Source: Ulva prolifera (lineage: Eukaryota; Chlorophyta; Ulvophyceae; Ulvales; Ulvaceae). Taken from it: 64,000 nucleotides of DNA. Where the stretch lies: the NCBI GenBank assembly GCA_023078555.1, contig CM041199.1, positions 4,283,315 to 4,347,314 on the forward strand. Reading direction: 5' to 3'. This document shows, in pieces, positions 13,176 to 23,564 of this stretch. The notes under the pieces were generated by a model. That model made no database searches. It was not told where the DNA came from and saw only the letters and a list, made by a program, of their open reading frames with translations. Position 1 is the first letter of the stretch. Every line of letters starts with the position of its first letter. Position numbers and translations under genes: made by a program.

Positions 13176-13218
13176 GGCTCGGGCCCCCAGCAAGCATGTG
13201 CGGTACACCGATTACACC

Positions 13219-13309
13219 TTTACCCCTTCGGCATATGTGGTCCCGTTGACTCGGAGTTGTCAATGTCCAATAGGATACGGCTCAGTAAATTTAGATTTAC
13301 TTTACTTTG
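13219..13309 (+). repeat. SINE-like repeat, 3' portion
   Basis: Shares CCCCTTCGGCATATGTGGTC, TGTCAATGTCCAATAGGATA and the TTTACTTTACTTT tail with copies at 31920-32165 and 35637-35722 (both minus) and 55077-55290 (plus). Only the 3' third of the longest copy is present here, as expected of 5' truncation. Confidence 0.75.
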
Positions 13310-13708
13310 CACCACCGGGCACGGGGGCCAAACACCTGCACTGGTTCACCAGCTCCAGAGTGCACGCCCTTATTACACGGGTGTTGGTGACGTGCCCACG
13401 TGCACATGCTCAACTTATTTCACTTGCATGGTCCACAGACATGCACTAGTAGCAGCTATAGCATCACCATCATGATGCACATGTACACTTTGACAGCAAT
13501 CCGATATGAACTCTGCTTACATAAGCCGACAAGGCAGCGGGCATCACTTGAGTGAAGTATCACCCAAAGGTACACAGCATTGGCTTTAAAGGCTATATAT
13601 ACTAGAAGCAATGCTAGTGCACGGTTCCGGGGCCCCATCTGACCTCCATCTGTCCGCATCACACAGAGCCACCCACACGCAGGGCTCCAATGCTGCCGGG
13701 CACTTCTT

Positions 13709-15217
13709 TCAGACTGATGCGTTCGCGAGCTCATCTCCCGGCGCTGTGGCAGGCGCCATCGCCATCGCCACAACTGGCGCCCGGAGGACGTCCGGCGCCA
13801 TCGCAGCGTCAGCCTGCGCGATGTCAGCAGGCGGCTTTGCGGCGCCCGCAGCCATCTCGGCATTCGGCGCCAGAAACGGTGCCAGTGCCTCCACAGCTTC
13901 AGCCCCGACCTTCGCAACCGTCACTGGAGGGTCGGGCGCTATCACCATATCTGGCCCCGCCCCAGTGTCAGGCGCCAACGCTGGGGCATCAGGCCCCTGT
14001 GCGGCCGCCCCAGCCTCCCCACCATGCTCCTCCTGCCCCTCCGGCCCCTCCGCCGTCAACGTAATCGTCTGCGTTGGAAACGCACGGTAGATAATAAGCT
14101 CAACGGCGACTGTGCGCAATACCGGGGCGGCAGTGGTGCCGTTGTTGAACACATGTTGAAACCTGTACGTTGAGGGGTCAACCTCCTCTCGTTCCGCAAA
14201 GTCCGTGATGGTGGCGTTGCGCTGCGGATCGAATGCCACCCGCACCGGCACTTCCGAGGTGCCCCCGGCCCCGTCTGTGCCCGCGTCGGTGCCGCTCCAG
14301 TCGAGAATGGACAAATCGCACGGCCGCCGAAGCATTCCGATGACGCTCTCAAACTCGAGCAGACACTCGCAGTACCCAAACGGGAAGAACGGCGTCGCAT
14401 TGACTTCGTCCACACAAGGCAGGCTGTACAGGTGCTGCACACACGTGCTGGCGAGCACCTCTACCCTGCGGCCGCTGATCATGCCGGTCGTGCCGGGGTC
14501 CGGGCAGCCGTTGGCCGCGTTGGTGATGTTCGCGCACCCGATGAACGGCGCCGTCGCGGACACGACGGCGCTCTCCAGTGGCTGCAGCTCGTCTGCGGGA
14601 ACGGTGTACGGATCTGGCCGGTCCTCCTCTCCAGTATCGCAAGTGCCCGCGACGCGGCCGGCCGTCGTGCATGTGAACAGGCGCCCGGCCTGGCGGCAGT
14701 GGCCAGAACAGAGGGAGCCGTCCGCACGCTCCCGGTTGAAGCACCGGACGACCGTGCAGTTGGGGCAGCGGGAGTACGCGGAGGCGCGGCGGCGGCCGTG
14801 CAGCAGAGCGCGGCGGCCCCCCGCCCCCGCCTCCACCGGCGCCTCCGCGCCTGTGGCAGATTCAGCGGTGCCGCTGAGGAAGGTCGCGAATGCACGCGCC
14901 TCGGCCGCGCTGGCGACGCCGGTGACAACCGCGTCCGTCACCACAAACGGCCGCTGCGGCCAGCGGTGGTGGACTGCTCCGTCCGGATGCATGTCGGTGT
15001 TTTCAAGCGCGCGGAGCCGCGGGGGCCACCTGAGGGGTCCGCGCTGCGCTGTGGCCACGGGCACGCGTTCTGTGGGATGGGCCGACGCCGCGGTGCCGCG
15101 CTGTGCGTCGTCCTTGTGCTGCGTGCTGTGTGCCACGGCAGGGATGGAGTTGCCGAAGCACATGCATGCGAGTGAGCAGCAGAGGCAGAGCATGGTCTTG
15201 CATATGCGAGCGCCCAT
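13709..15217 (-). CDS. Secreted cysteine-rich protein, tandem family copy A
   Basis: Single exon of 502 residues from the first ATG. Open frame continues further upstream but only with non-ATG codons. The N-terminus MGARICKTMLCLCCSLACMC is a hydrophobic, Cys-rich signal-peptide-like segment. A conserved RPFVVTDAVVTG block (~89-100) precedes a dibasic RRALLHGRRR motif (~135-144). The cysteine-rich domain follows: CPNCTVVRC (~151-159), CSGHC (~170-174), APFIGCANIT (~223), CPDPGTTG, STCVQHLYSLPC (~258-268), PFGYCEC (~279-285), RRPC and LDWSGT. The C-terminal ~110 residues are Ala/Pro/Glu-rich. Residues align block by block with copies B, C and D. I do not recognise the family. Secretion is inferred from the N-terminus and the even number of conserved cysteines; a matrix or cell-wall role is possible but unproven. 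Confidence 0.85.
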   Translation of the reverse strand: MGARICKTMLCLCCSLACMCFGNSIPAVAHSTQHKDDAQRGTAASAHPTERVPVATAQRGPLRWPPRLRALENTDMHPDGAVHHRWPQRPFVVTDAVVTGVASAAEARAFATFLSGTAESATGAEAPVEAGAGGRRALLHGRRRASAYSRCPNCTVVRCFNRERADGSLCSGHCRQAGRLFTCTTAGRVAGTCDTGEEDRPDPYTVPADELQPLESAVVSATAPFIGCANITNAANGCPDPGTTGMISGRRVEVLASTCVQHLYSLPCVDEVNATPFFPFGYCECLLEFESVIGMLRRPCDLSILDWSGTDAGTDGAGGTSEVPVRVAFDPQRNATITDFAEREEVDPSTYRFQHVFNNGTTAAPVLRTVAVELIIYRAFPTQTITLTAEGPEGQEEHGGEAGAAAQGPDAPALAPDTGAGPDMVIAPDPPVTVAKVGAEAVEALAPFLAPNAEMAAGAAKPPADIAQADAAMAPDVLRAPVVAMAMAPATAPGDELANASV

Positions 15218-18200
15218 GGTGGTTTCCGCGGCGGATGGCCGTGTGTGCTGCGGAGTGGCCTCCTGCTTGGCTTTTGCACAAGTGGCTACAGGGGCTACAG
15301 CCGAGGACAGCACCGTGGCGTGTAGGGTCGTGCAGAGCTGCAGGGGTGACTAGTGCACTGCGTTCAAGCTCGAGCCACGCCGCACGGATTGCCAGACTGG
15401 ATGGATATGGGGCACAATGCCGGTGGTCGTCGGTGGTCCGGAGCCAGCGGTGGCGCCACTGGTCGAGATTCCGGCGTGGCTGTGTCGTTGCTTTTCATGA
15501 GCTGCGGCAGACGCGGTGCTTGTGCTTGTGCTGGCGCCCGATTGGTGTCCCTGCCTTGAGAGTACAGCAGCAACGGGTGGGCTGCCTCTCGCAGTTGCGA
15601 TCGCGGCTCTTGGGTGTGAAGCCCTCAGATAAGGTGGCGTTTGAGGTGGCTGCTTCTGTGCGCTGGATGGGGTGACGTGCCGTCGGTAGGTAGGTGGGGG
15701 CGGCCGGGGGCGCGGTGCTGTTCGCGCGATCAGCCGCCGTTCGGACCGAGGCTCAAACTGGGGCCTGCCTGCAAACAGTCCTCGAGGTTATGGATATCAG
15801 GGACTGTCAGCACAGACGTGTTGACCGCACTACATGAAATCGTTCGCCATGTAACGCTTAACGCTGGTCTTTCTAGGTACTCAGCTAGATATCATTAATC
15901 ACGATGTTTCTTTCTGAGTGACTGATCCAACAAACATTGGATGTTTTAGACCTACACCCCAAGTAACGCAGGACTATTTGACGAATCCTTTAATTCAGTA
16001 CGGTGTATGACAATCACTCAGACCTACTGCATGTTCGGTGACCGGGCTTCATATGCATGCATGTCTCACTCCAGGCGCCTGCGCAGTGGCTGTACGTGGA
16101 GTGGCCAAGGAACCACGCACGTGGACCCCAGGGGCATTGTACAGGTTATTTTTTAGCTTGCTGCCGTGCGGCAATGAATAATATTTTTGTGATGTGATAG
16201 ACGAACCACCGGGCGTACGCGTGGTACCCAGGGCCTTCATATGTGGTTCGCCCCGGTGGTTCGTCTATCACATACTGGGTAAGCACAGAGCACATATGTG
16301 CACTTTGCTTAGAAATCAGTGAACGATCAAGGAACTGATGGGGGGGCCCTGGGTGTCCACCGACAACATATGCATGCATGAGCTCTCGTCTAAGCTCGCC
16401 GGGGCACGTCCACGCAGCTGAGTTCAGCCGAGGCTTCAAGGCTCGAGCCATTCCGAAGACTGTGCTTGATACACGACACCGCAGTGTCTACCGGTGGATT
16501 TCAACTGGCTGCGCAATGGTGCGGATGTTCACATGCCAGGTGCGAACTTCGCTTGAAGTCCGCGTCCAAATATTTACGGTTGTATCTCGAGATGTGCAAG
16601 ATGTATGCCACTTGCAGCCTGGCGGATGCGCAGCGGACTCGGATGCGAAGTTGGGACTGTGCAGATGGGTTTTGTTGCTAGCTGCACGTGCGCAGTGCGC
16701 ATGGCAGACGAGACCGCACGGGAATGGATCTGCGCGATGTGTGCAAGTGCCGTGTTCGGGCTGGGCAATTGCGCAACGGTAACGTCAGGGCTGCAGCAGC
16801 AGCTGAAAACGGGATTAGAGTCGATGCCGATGATCCTTGTCAACATTCGTGAGCACAATCCCCGTCGTTGCAACACTTCGACAGCTGTGCACGCGTATAT
16901 GCACGCGGGCAAAACGCCTTGAGCTTGCCGAAAGAGCATTGGACACCGGCAAGATGAAGGAGCGTACCGGGTACCCGTGGAGGTAGTGTCCTGTGAAAGC
17001 TGCGGAGGCTGCCTGCGTTTGCTTGGTGCTCTTGGCGCACGTCGTTATATGCACCATGTACGTAGAGTGTACTGAGTGCACTCCTGTTGGCGGGCGCGCC
17101 CATCCGATGGGGACGCTCGCGCCCGCCCGACATGCAGGTAAACGGCAGTCACGTCACACGTCTGACTATAGTCTAGCTAGGTAGCTCTTGCACCTCCCAC
17201 CGTGAAGGTGCGTGCAACAAGGTGACCGCCACGTCGTCATGGGACGAGGGCGGTACAGCAGTGCCGTGCCTGGCGGTGACTGGCAGACACTAAGCTCGTG
17301 TCTGTGCAGTGCCAACTTGGCGCTGCTGAGTCGGAATTATGTAATGGTCATAGATGTTTTGCACTCATGTTGCGCACTGCTGCGGCGAGGACCGCCTGCC
17401 ACTGTTCGTTTACCATGTCCGAGTGCGCGTGGACATGAACATGGGGCGTCTGTTATTTCCTGCGGCGCTTGTACGTGTCTTCTGTTTGAAGAATTTAGAA
17501 ATTCATCATTGAGGTCAAAGGTACCATTCGTGATGCCGCATTGCGAGCGGTTGCCATGACCCAGCGAAATTGGGCAGTAATTGGGCTCCACTTTGCTGAC
17601 CAGCGCACAGCTGGAGCATGATTCGCGGGCAGCCTTACACCCACGGTTAGGTGTTAATCACTTTTGTGCTGTACTGATTCTGGGAGACAGAGCCTCGCAT
17701 GTAAAGGTCAGGTAAGCCATGCGACAGCAATACCGACCTGGAACAGGCTACTGCTCTCACCGGCCATCCATCAGCTTTGAATGCAGGTACGATATATACT
17801 TCGGTCCAAAGGAAGGTCAAGAATCTGGTGGTCATGATGTTTCATCAAGTGCTCAACCAGGTTGTCCTGCAACCTTGTACCAAATGCAGGTGGCGGATCC
17901 ATCACACCGAAGCAGCACATGCCACCACAGTGCGCCGTCCTGAACAGGTCATTGCTTCTGCAATACAGATAATCAACACTTTATTGTGCAATACTGTCGC
18001 CCTGTCCTGGAGAATGCACGCTCATGCATGCCCATGGGTGCCCAGGAGGCGCTTGCAGACATGCTGCGCATATGCTCAACGTATGGGGGCTCCTCAGGGG
18101 GTATGGGGGCTCCTCAGGGGTGTAGCGGTCACGAGCGCTCCGATCACACATGTCGGTGGATGATTGCGCATGCATCGGCTGCCCACATGCATGGGCAAGC

Positions 18201-18910
18201 AGCCACAAATACTAGTGCAGGCGTCAGGGGACGGTCAAGCTGCAGGTTACAGACATATCCATGCAGTCCAAGCCAGCACTGCCATGCATGTTGATACACT
18301 GCCATGCATGTTGATGCAGCAGCCATTCAGGCTGCGCCACCAGCACCCTCCACAGCGGCGCCGCAGATCAGGTGCATGCGTGGCTGCCATGCTGCCGCAC
18401 ATTGGGCACACTGTGACCCATGTGAATGTGCATGCTAATCGGCAGGATTCACTCTTACAGCGTACTCATTCAAGCATTTGTGTGGCAGTCTCACAGCACC
18501 TTGGCCTCAGCGCAGTGTGCACCCGAAGAGTGGAACGCGTTGACATCGTGCATTGCGCAGGAACACCCGGTCAGCCCCACGTAACGATCCTCGTTGGCAC
18601 GTCGTTCCCTCTGTGCAACAGATTGGAAGCACATGGGCCGTCACATGGCAGAACACCATGTGCGCAGCAAAGTAGTAGCTACCAAGCACCGCAACAACAG
18701 AGTGCAGGACCATCCCCCAAGGCCATATACACTGATACCCTCCATCCCACACTGCGGCGCAGCGGCACTGACGGCGACAACACACGCTGCATAGCCACAC
18801 GCGCGGCCCCGAACCAAGCCATGCACAATGGCATCAAAGGAACCGGCATGGCCGGGCGAGAGCAGGTGCAACATGACTTGCAGGGCAGTTGGCCCCCCGC
18901 TGCCACCTCC
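15218..18910. other. Intergenic spacer of the tandem array (A to B)
   Basis: No supported coding exon. It holds the 22-bp inverted repeat at 16192-16273, a direct duplication of a ~20-bp GGGGCTCCTCAGGGG-containing segment at about 18086-18120, and many TGCATGCA motifs. The right end (from ~18280) is the start of a block also found at 23570. Confidence 0.5.
16192..16273. repeat. 22-bp perfect inverted repeat with 38-nt spacer
   Basis: ATGTGATAGACGAACCACCG and two more bases at 16192-16213 are exactly reverse-complementary to 16252-16273. The inner right flank has an extra GTGGTTCG match. It could be a miRNA-like hairpin or a tiny inverted-repeat element. No gene overlaps it. Confidence 0.9.
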
Positions 18911-20236
18911 TCAGGTGAATCCTCTGATCCGGCTGCCGACGGTGGAGTTGTTGGCCCGGCTCTCCGCTACGGTCGGCGCGCCGCCACCGCCACCGCCGGG
19001 ATGCGCCGCCGCCGCGTCCGGCGCCACTAGCCGCACAAATTCTGCGCGTTCTGTGTCCGCAAAGGCGTACTCTAGCTCCAGCATGATCATGGCATCGCTT
19101 GTGTTCACGACATGGCGCTCGAAGTAATGAGGATTGTCAATGTCATCCGGGTCCCGGAAACGAGTGAGCGTCACATTGCGTGCCGGGCGAGGGAACCTCC
19201 TGACCGCTGTGAACACCCTGACCGGCACATCAGCTGCATCGTCCGAGTGCCCGCCAGCCCCGGCCCAGTCCAGGAAGCCTGTTTCGCATGGCCTTGAGGT
19301 CCCCTCTTCCCCAGTGTCTCCCTCGAATTGGATCGTGCACTGACAGTGTCCAAAGGGATAGTACGGGTGTTTGCCTGGGCACCGAGGGGTGTACAGGTGC
19401 TGCGCGCACGTGCTTGAAAGCACCTTCACGCCGGCGCCGTCGAGCGTGCCGGCCGTGCCGGCGTCCGGGCAGCCGTCGGGTGCGCCGGTGATATTCGCAC
19501 ACCCGATGAACGGCGCCGTCGCGGTGACGGTGAGGCTGCTGTATGGCGGCAGTGAGTCCGGGACGAGGGTGCGGGGGTCCTGCCGTTCGTCCTCAGGCAC
19601 ATAGCAGTCCGAGTCTGCCGCGGTTCGACCGTTGCTGCCGCAATCAAAGAGGCGGCCGGCGCGACGGCAGTGGCCGGTGCATAACCACTGACGCCTTGCC
19701 TGATGCTGGGATCCACTGCATGACACCAGAGTGCATCGGGGACACTTGCTGTAGAGGAAGGCGCGGCGCCTGCCGTGCAGCAGAGCGCGGCGCCCCCCGG
19801 CCACGCCCTGCCACTGCGGCGGCGCCCACCCCTGGCCCGAATCGCCATCAGCAATGCCATGCATGCGCGCACGGCGGCGCATGATGGACGCGGATGCATG
19901 CGCAGCTGCGGCGGCGGTTGGGCCAAAAACCACTGCATCCTCGGCCACGAATGGCAGCCGCTGCCAGGGGTGCAGGAACCTGTCTTCATCTGGGAGTGCC
20001 CTGGGCGGCAGAACGGGGGCATGGGACATGCCGCCGCCATCGCTGCCGTCGCCGTGCTGCGTGCTGCGGCGGATGGGCGCCTTTGCTGATCGCGCTCCGT
20101 CCCGCACCAGTGCGGCGATGCGCCACCCTTCGGTCGCAGTGCTGCTTGCTGCGGAAGTGCTGGGCATGCTTATGCATGAGTCTGGTTGCATGCAGCACAT
20201 GCAGAGCACTATCATGTACGCGATCGCACGTGACAT
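18911..20236 (-). CDS. Secreted cysteine-rich protein, tandem family copy B
   Basis: Single exon of 441 residues from ATG. The N-terminus MSRAIAYMIVLCMCCM is a likely signal peptide. Blocks shared with the other copies, in order: LPFVAEDAVVFG (~94-105), GGRRALLHGRRR (~147-158), KCPRCTLVSC (~164-173), CTGHC (~186-190), DPRTLVPDSLPPYSSL, ATAPFIGCANITGAPDGCPD (~239-258), GTLDGAGVKVLSSTCAQHLY (~263-282), YPFGHCQC (~293-300), RPCETGFLDWAG and VPVRV. The C-terminus has a poly-Gly stretch (HPGGGGGG) and lacks the long Ala/Pro tail of copy A. It appears intact and is probably the parent or sister of pseudogene C, which shares even its C-terminal DAAAAHPG segment. Function not recognised. Confidence 0.86.
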   Translation of the reverse strand: MSRAIAYMIVLCMCCMQPDSCISMPSTSAASSTATEGWRIAALVRDGARSAKAPIRRSTQHGDGSDGGGMSHAPVLPPRALPDEDRFLHPWQRLPFVAEDAVVFGPTAAAAAHASASIMRRRARMHGIADGDSGQGWAPPQWQGVAGGRRALLHGRRRAFLYSKCPRCTLVSCSGSQHQARRQWLCTGHCRRAGRLFDCGSNGRTAADSDCYVPEDERQDPRTLVPDSLPPYSSLTVTATAPFIGCANITGAPDGCPDAGTAGTLDGAGVKVLSSTCAQHLYTPRCPGKHPYYPFGHCQCTIQFEGDTGEEGTSRPCETGFLDWAGAGGHSDDAADVPVRVFTAVRRFPRPARNVTLTRFRDPDDIDNPHYFERHVVNTSDAMIMLELEYAFADTERAEFVRLVAPDAAAAHPGGGGGGAPTVAESRANNSTVGSRIRGFT

Positions 20237-20632
20237 CGCTGCTTGCAGTTTCCGTTTGTTCTGGCCACTGGTGTTGCTGCGGAGGCGTAGGGTGCTGCGC
20301 CGTCCGGACGCGCTGTGGGGAAGGTGGCCTGCTCCCGTCCTCGAGCTGAGTCACTGGGTTGATGGCATAGACGTGATGCCCTCAGGGCTTCCGGCAGTGT
20401 TGCAGCATGCTGGCGCCCGTGGGCGGATGCCACGGCTGCGGGGCTCGGGGCTGGCGTGCCGGGTGACTACGGGCCTGGGGCGCGGCTGCACGCAGGAGGA
20501 CGTTTATGTGTAGGCGACGTGTGCGGTGCTTCTGTGCGCGTGCCACGTGGCGTTGGCCGAGTCGCGGGCTGGCGGCAAGGGCAGCCGCTCAGAGGAGCAG
20601 CGGCGTGTCACGCTCATCCTGTGCAGGCATGT

Positions 20633-20672
20633 GTTACAAGGACAAAGTAAGCAAGGCAGGTAGCACCGCGAG
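20633..20672 (-). mobile_element. Short CTTGTAAC-family element, core copy
   Basis: Minus-strand core reads CGGTGCTACCTGCCTTGCTT then ACTTTGTCCTTGTAACAC. It is nearly identical to the cores at 27538 and 27850. No clear target-site duplication is seen here. Confidence 0.55.
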
Positions 20673-20791
20673 CAACAACCAGGGGAACCGCACACCACGC
20701 AACAAGCCACACGCAGCACACCCACGCAACGTCAGCACCTGCGCCGGCGACAGCCACGCAGCCACACACACGACCCCACACACCCACAAAT

Positions 20792-20933
20792 ACACACAAG
20801 CCTCCCACCCTACCCACCCTGTTGCTCTCCTGCTACGTGCGCATTGCGTTTCTCGTGCTCTCCCTTTTGGTCCTGGCGCTGCTACCGTCCCCTCCGGCTT
20901 TTTCCTTTGTAACACACAAGCCTCCCACCCTAC
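20792..20933 (+). mobile_element. CTTGTAAC-family insertion with 22-bp target-site duplication
   Basis: A 98-bp body (20814-20911) ending in TTTTTCCTTTGTA is flanked by an exact 22-bp direct repeat beginning ACACACAAGCCTCCCACCC, at 20792-20813 and 20912-20933. An exact long flanking repeat plus a constant 3' end fits target-primed retroposition. Confidence 0.75.
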
Positions 20934-23564
20934 ACCCACAAGCACACTCACGCGCCCACCCCCACCCGCACCCCGCCCACCAGCCAAGCGCAACAGCCCC
21001 GCAAGCACTCGCAGCCAAGGCTGCCGAGCAGAGAAACAGCGAGACCCCAACAACCTCCGCCCCAGGGAGGCCCCTGCCTCCTCCAGCACAACGCCCCCCA
21101 CCCACCCGCAGACCCATACCCGCAACCCCCAAAGTCCAGCTCAGCCTGCCCAAACTCCCGGGTTGCGCCTCAATGGCGGGCCACACGCAGACACACGGGT
21201 AAGACAGCGGCGAAGCTGTGCAGGCATGTGCGGGGGTGGGAGGCAAGCCCAGGGCGTCATGCATGGGACCGTTCGGATCATCGATGTACTCCGGGAGGCG
21301 TCAAGTATTCATATGTCACTGATGTGTTCGGCATCACGACGTGATCACGTACGTCGACGCGAGTTGCCCGGACCGGCATGTTGTGCCGCATTGACATGCA
21401 TGAACATTGGCGTGGATGAAAGAAACAAATGCATCGAAAGCAGCGAGAAGTCATCGACCTGCGGAGGTGGGCGTACCATTGTATTCGGGCACATGAAAGG
21501 TTGTTGTATTGCGTGCAACGTAGCAGAGCTGTGGTATTACAGCTCTCGTTGCACGGATCTATTGATAAACAAACCAAAACCGATGGATACTATCTGCAGT
21601 ATCTCGCATATATATCACCAGCAAGCTAGTGCATGCCATGCCTATGCACGACATCACTGCATGCTGCAGCTGTCACTCCATGACAGGCTACGCGTTGCAG
21701 CGCGCTGCCTGACACCATGCGTGTCATGCATGATGCATGACCGCGCATGGGCGCCAGCATACAACAAAGGTGGCCACAAGTACATGTGCCGTGCACCAAA
21801 GCGCTCCGCACCCGGTTCGTGCATCAAGCGATCGGGCTACGCAGCAGAACAGCGCAGCGGCTATACGTCTCGAGATAGGGTGCTGCAGCGGAGACATTGT
21901 GTTGGAATCCCAGTCGAGGTACCCGCTACGTCAGTGACCGCCCTGACCGAAGCAGCCAGGCGGTTTGACCATCACGTTCACTCTATCGGCCAAGCAAATA
22001 AAGTTGACATTACATAAAATTGTTGACAATTTATCAGCATTGTGCGGCATCGCCAAAAGTTGACTTCGTACGCGGCGTTCGTATGCGCACGCCTTCCGGC
22101 TGACCTTTGAGCAACGCGCAAGGAGTTCCGTGGCACACCGTTATCTGTAGAGAGGTCTGCCGTCTGCCTTGAAATTTGATGTACAGGATGTGGCGTGTTG
22201 GCGTGGTTGGCACTGCGAGTGTGTGTGCCTGCACGTCGTGCGCCACAGCGCTATAAGGCGCCTGCATTCAGCTGTGGCCACAAAAAGCAGACCGCTGTAG
22301 CGACAACTGACACTCGCACCGTTACATCTGCACCACCCGGCGCGTGCGCGCGTATGTTGTAATGCCCAGGTCTTGAACCACCATGTCCGGTGTCGCCACC
22401 CCTGTGCACCCGCCACCACGGAAGGTGGACCAGGCCACCACAGAGAACACCTAAGTAATACATATCCATATTCTCCGCGGCACGCAACTTAGCATCGCTG
22501 CCTGCTGACGCCAGGTGCTCAGAAGCAGGGCAGGATCCTGTCGCAGAGGCCATGATTGTCCTTCAGCTTCGGCCGCTGACGTGCTGCACTGTGCTGGCCC
22601 GCCTGTGGCTTCAAGTGCTGCTGTGTCGGCCGAATATGCGTACCCCTACGCCCTGCACATATGAGTCGGGACGGCCACCCTCGCAGTCCATGGCCACGCC
22701 TCCTCGGCCTGCTCTCCGGGGGCCCTTCCAGACACACATGCGTGGCGCATGCATGGGCACATGTGTGTCCGCTCCGGGCCAACCCACTTCATGCAGTCCC
22801 ATACGACCGTCTACGATCGCTGCGCCAGAAGCGGCTGCGGGCTGGTGGCGAGGCCTCTGCCAGTGCACACCCAGCGCCACATCGGCGCCGGGCTGCCGCG
22901 CCGCCGAGGTGCCGTTGACTGTCCCACAAATCGCGGCGGCAGCGGTCGCGAGCTGCAGGCAGCGTCCACCCCTGCCGTGGGTGCCAAACCGCCCGACATG
23001 CATGACAGGCCCGGACTTGCGCATGGGTGTGACGGTCGGCACAGGCAGGCTGTCGTCCCGGGTATCCACATCTGATGCAATCGTGAGACACAGGCGGACC
23101 GCCATACTTGCACAGGGGAGATGCTTTCTGGGGCCGCCTGTGGCCACTATCGTCACGCACTGTTGCCATCGGACCATCAGCCCTGCTACAACAAGACCTC
23201 TGGCTCCGTTACATCGTGCAGGTCGAGGCTGCAATATTGTTGCAGCGTCACAAGGTTCCTGTGTCCGTAGTGTGCGGGTTAGGTGAGCTGCGTGCGGAAA
23301 ACTCCGGAACACTCCGTGGGGGCGCGACACCGTGTGTCAACGTGATTCGGTGAGCCGTAGACCAGGCAGTGACGCCCCCCGACCAGGTTGCCGCGGAGGG
23401 CAGTGCGTAGCACGCAAGCACATGCATCCATGCTCTGGCTGTGTCTGAGCTGTGGTTAGGTTTCCCTCTGCGATTTTGGGCGTCTTGAAGCTGGTGTGGC
23501 GGGAGGCCTCCCCGTCTCTCTGACGGTCCATCTGCAGGTCATCGCCATTTTCTTGCAATCTAAG

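Larger units (their letters stand above)
11951..13708. other. Convergent intergenic region between DUF4336 gene and array copy A
   Basis: No coding exon is supported. The region contains two short CTTGTAAC-ended insertions near 13048-13175 and a piece of the SINE-like repeat at 13219-13309. TATTGTAAATTG near 12526 contains TGTAA on the plus strand and could be a distal poly(A) signal for the DUF4336 gene, which is weak support. Confidence 0.45.
18280..22560. repeat. Duplicon copy 1 (contains array gene B)
   Basis: Non-coding sequence on both sides of gene B reappears in order around pseudogene C. Examples: CATGTTGATGCAGCAG at 18308 and 23567; GCCACCAGCACCCTC at ~18338 and ~23600; the CGGGGCTGGGGGGCAGG-like block at 21230 and 25820; GCATCAAGCG...GGCTAC at 21820 and 26140; GCAGCCAGGCGG at ~21950 and ~26280; and ACCACCATGTC.GGTGTCGCCA at ~22377 and ~26714. 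Divergence is clearly visible, so this is not a recent assembly artefact. Confidence 0.8.

Noticed and set aside
20506..22017. A 503-codon plus-strand ORF between array genes B and C
   Set aside because: Spans CA-rich simple sequence and insertion elements, lacks any conserved block, and the related duplicon copy does not keep the frame.
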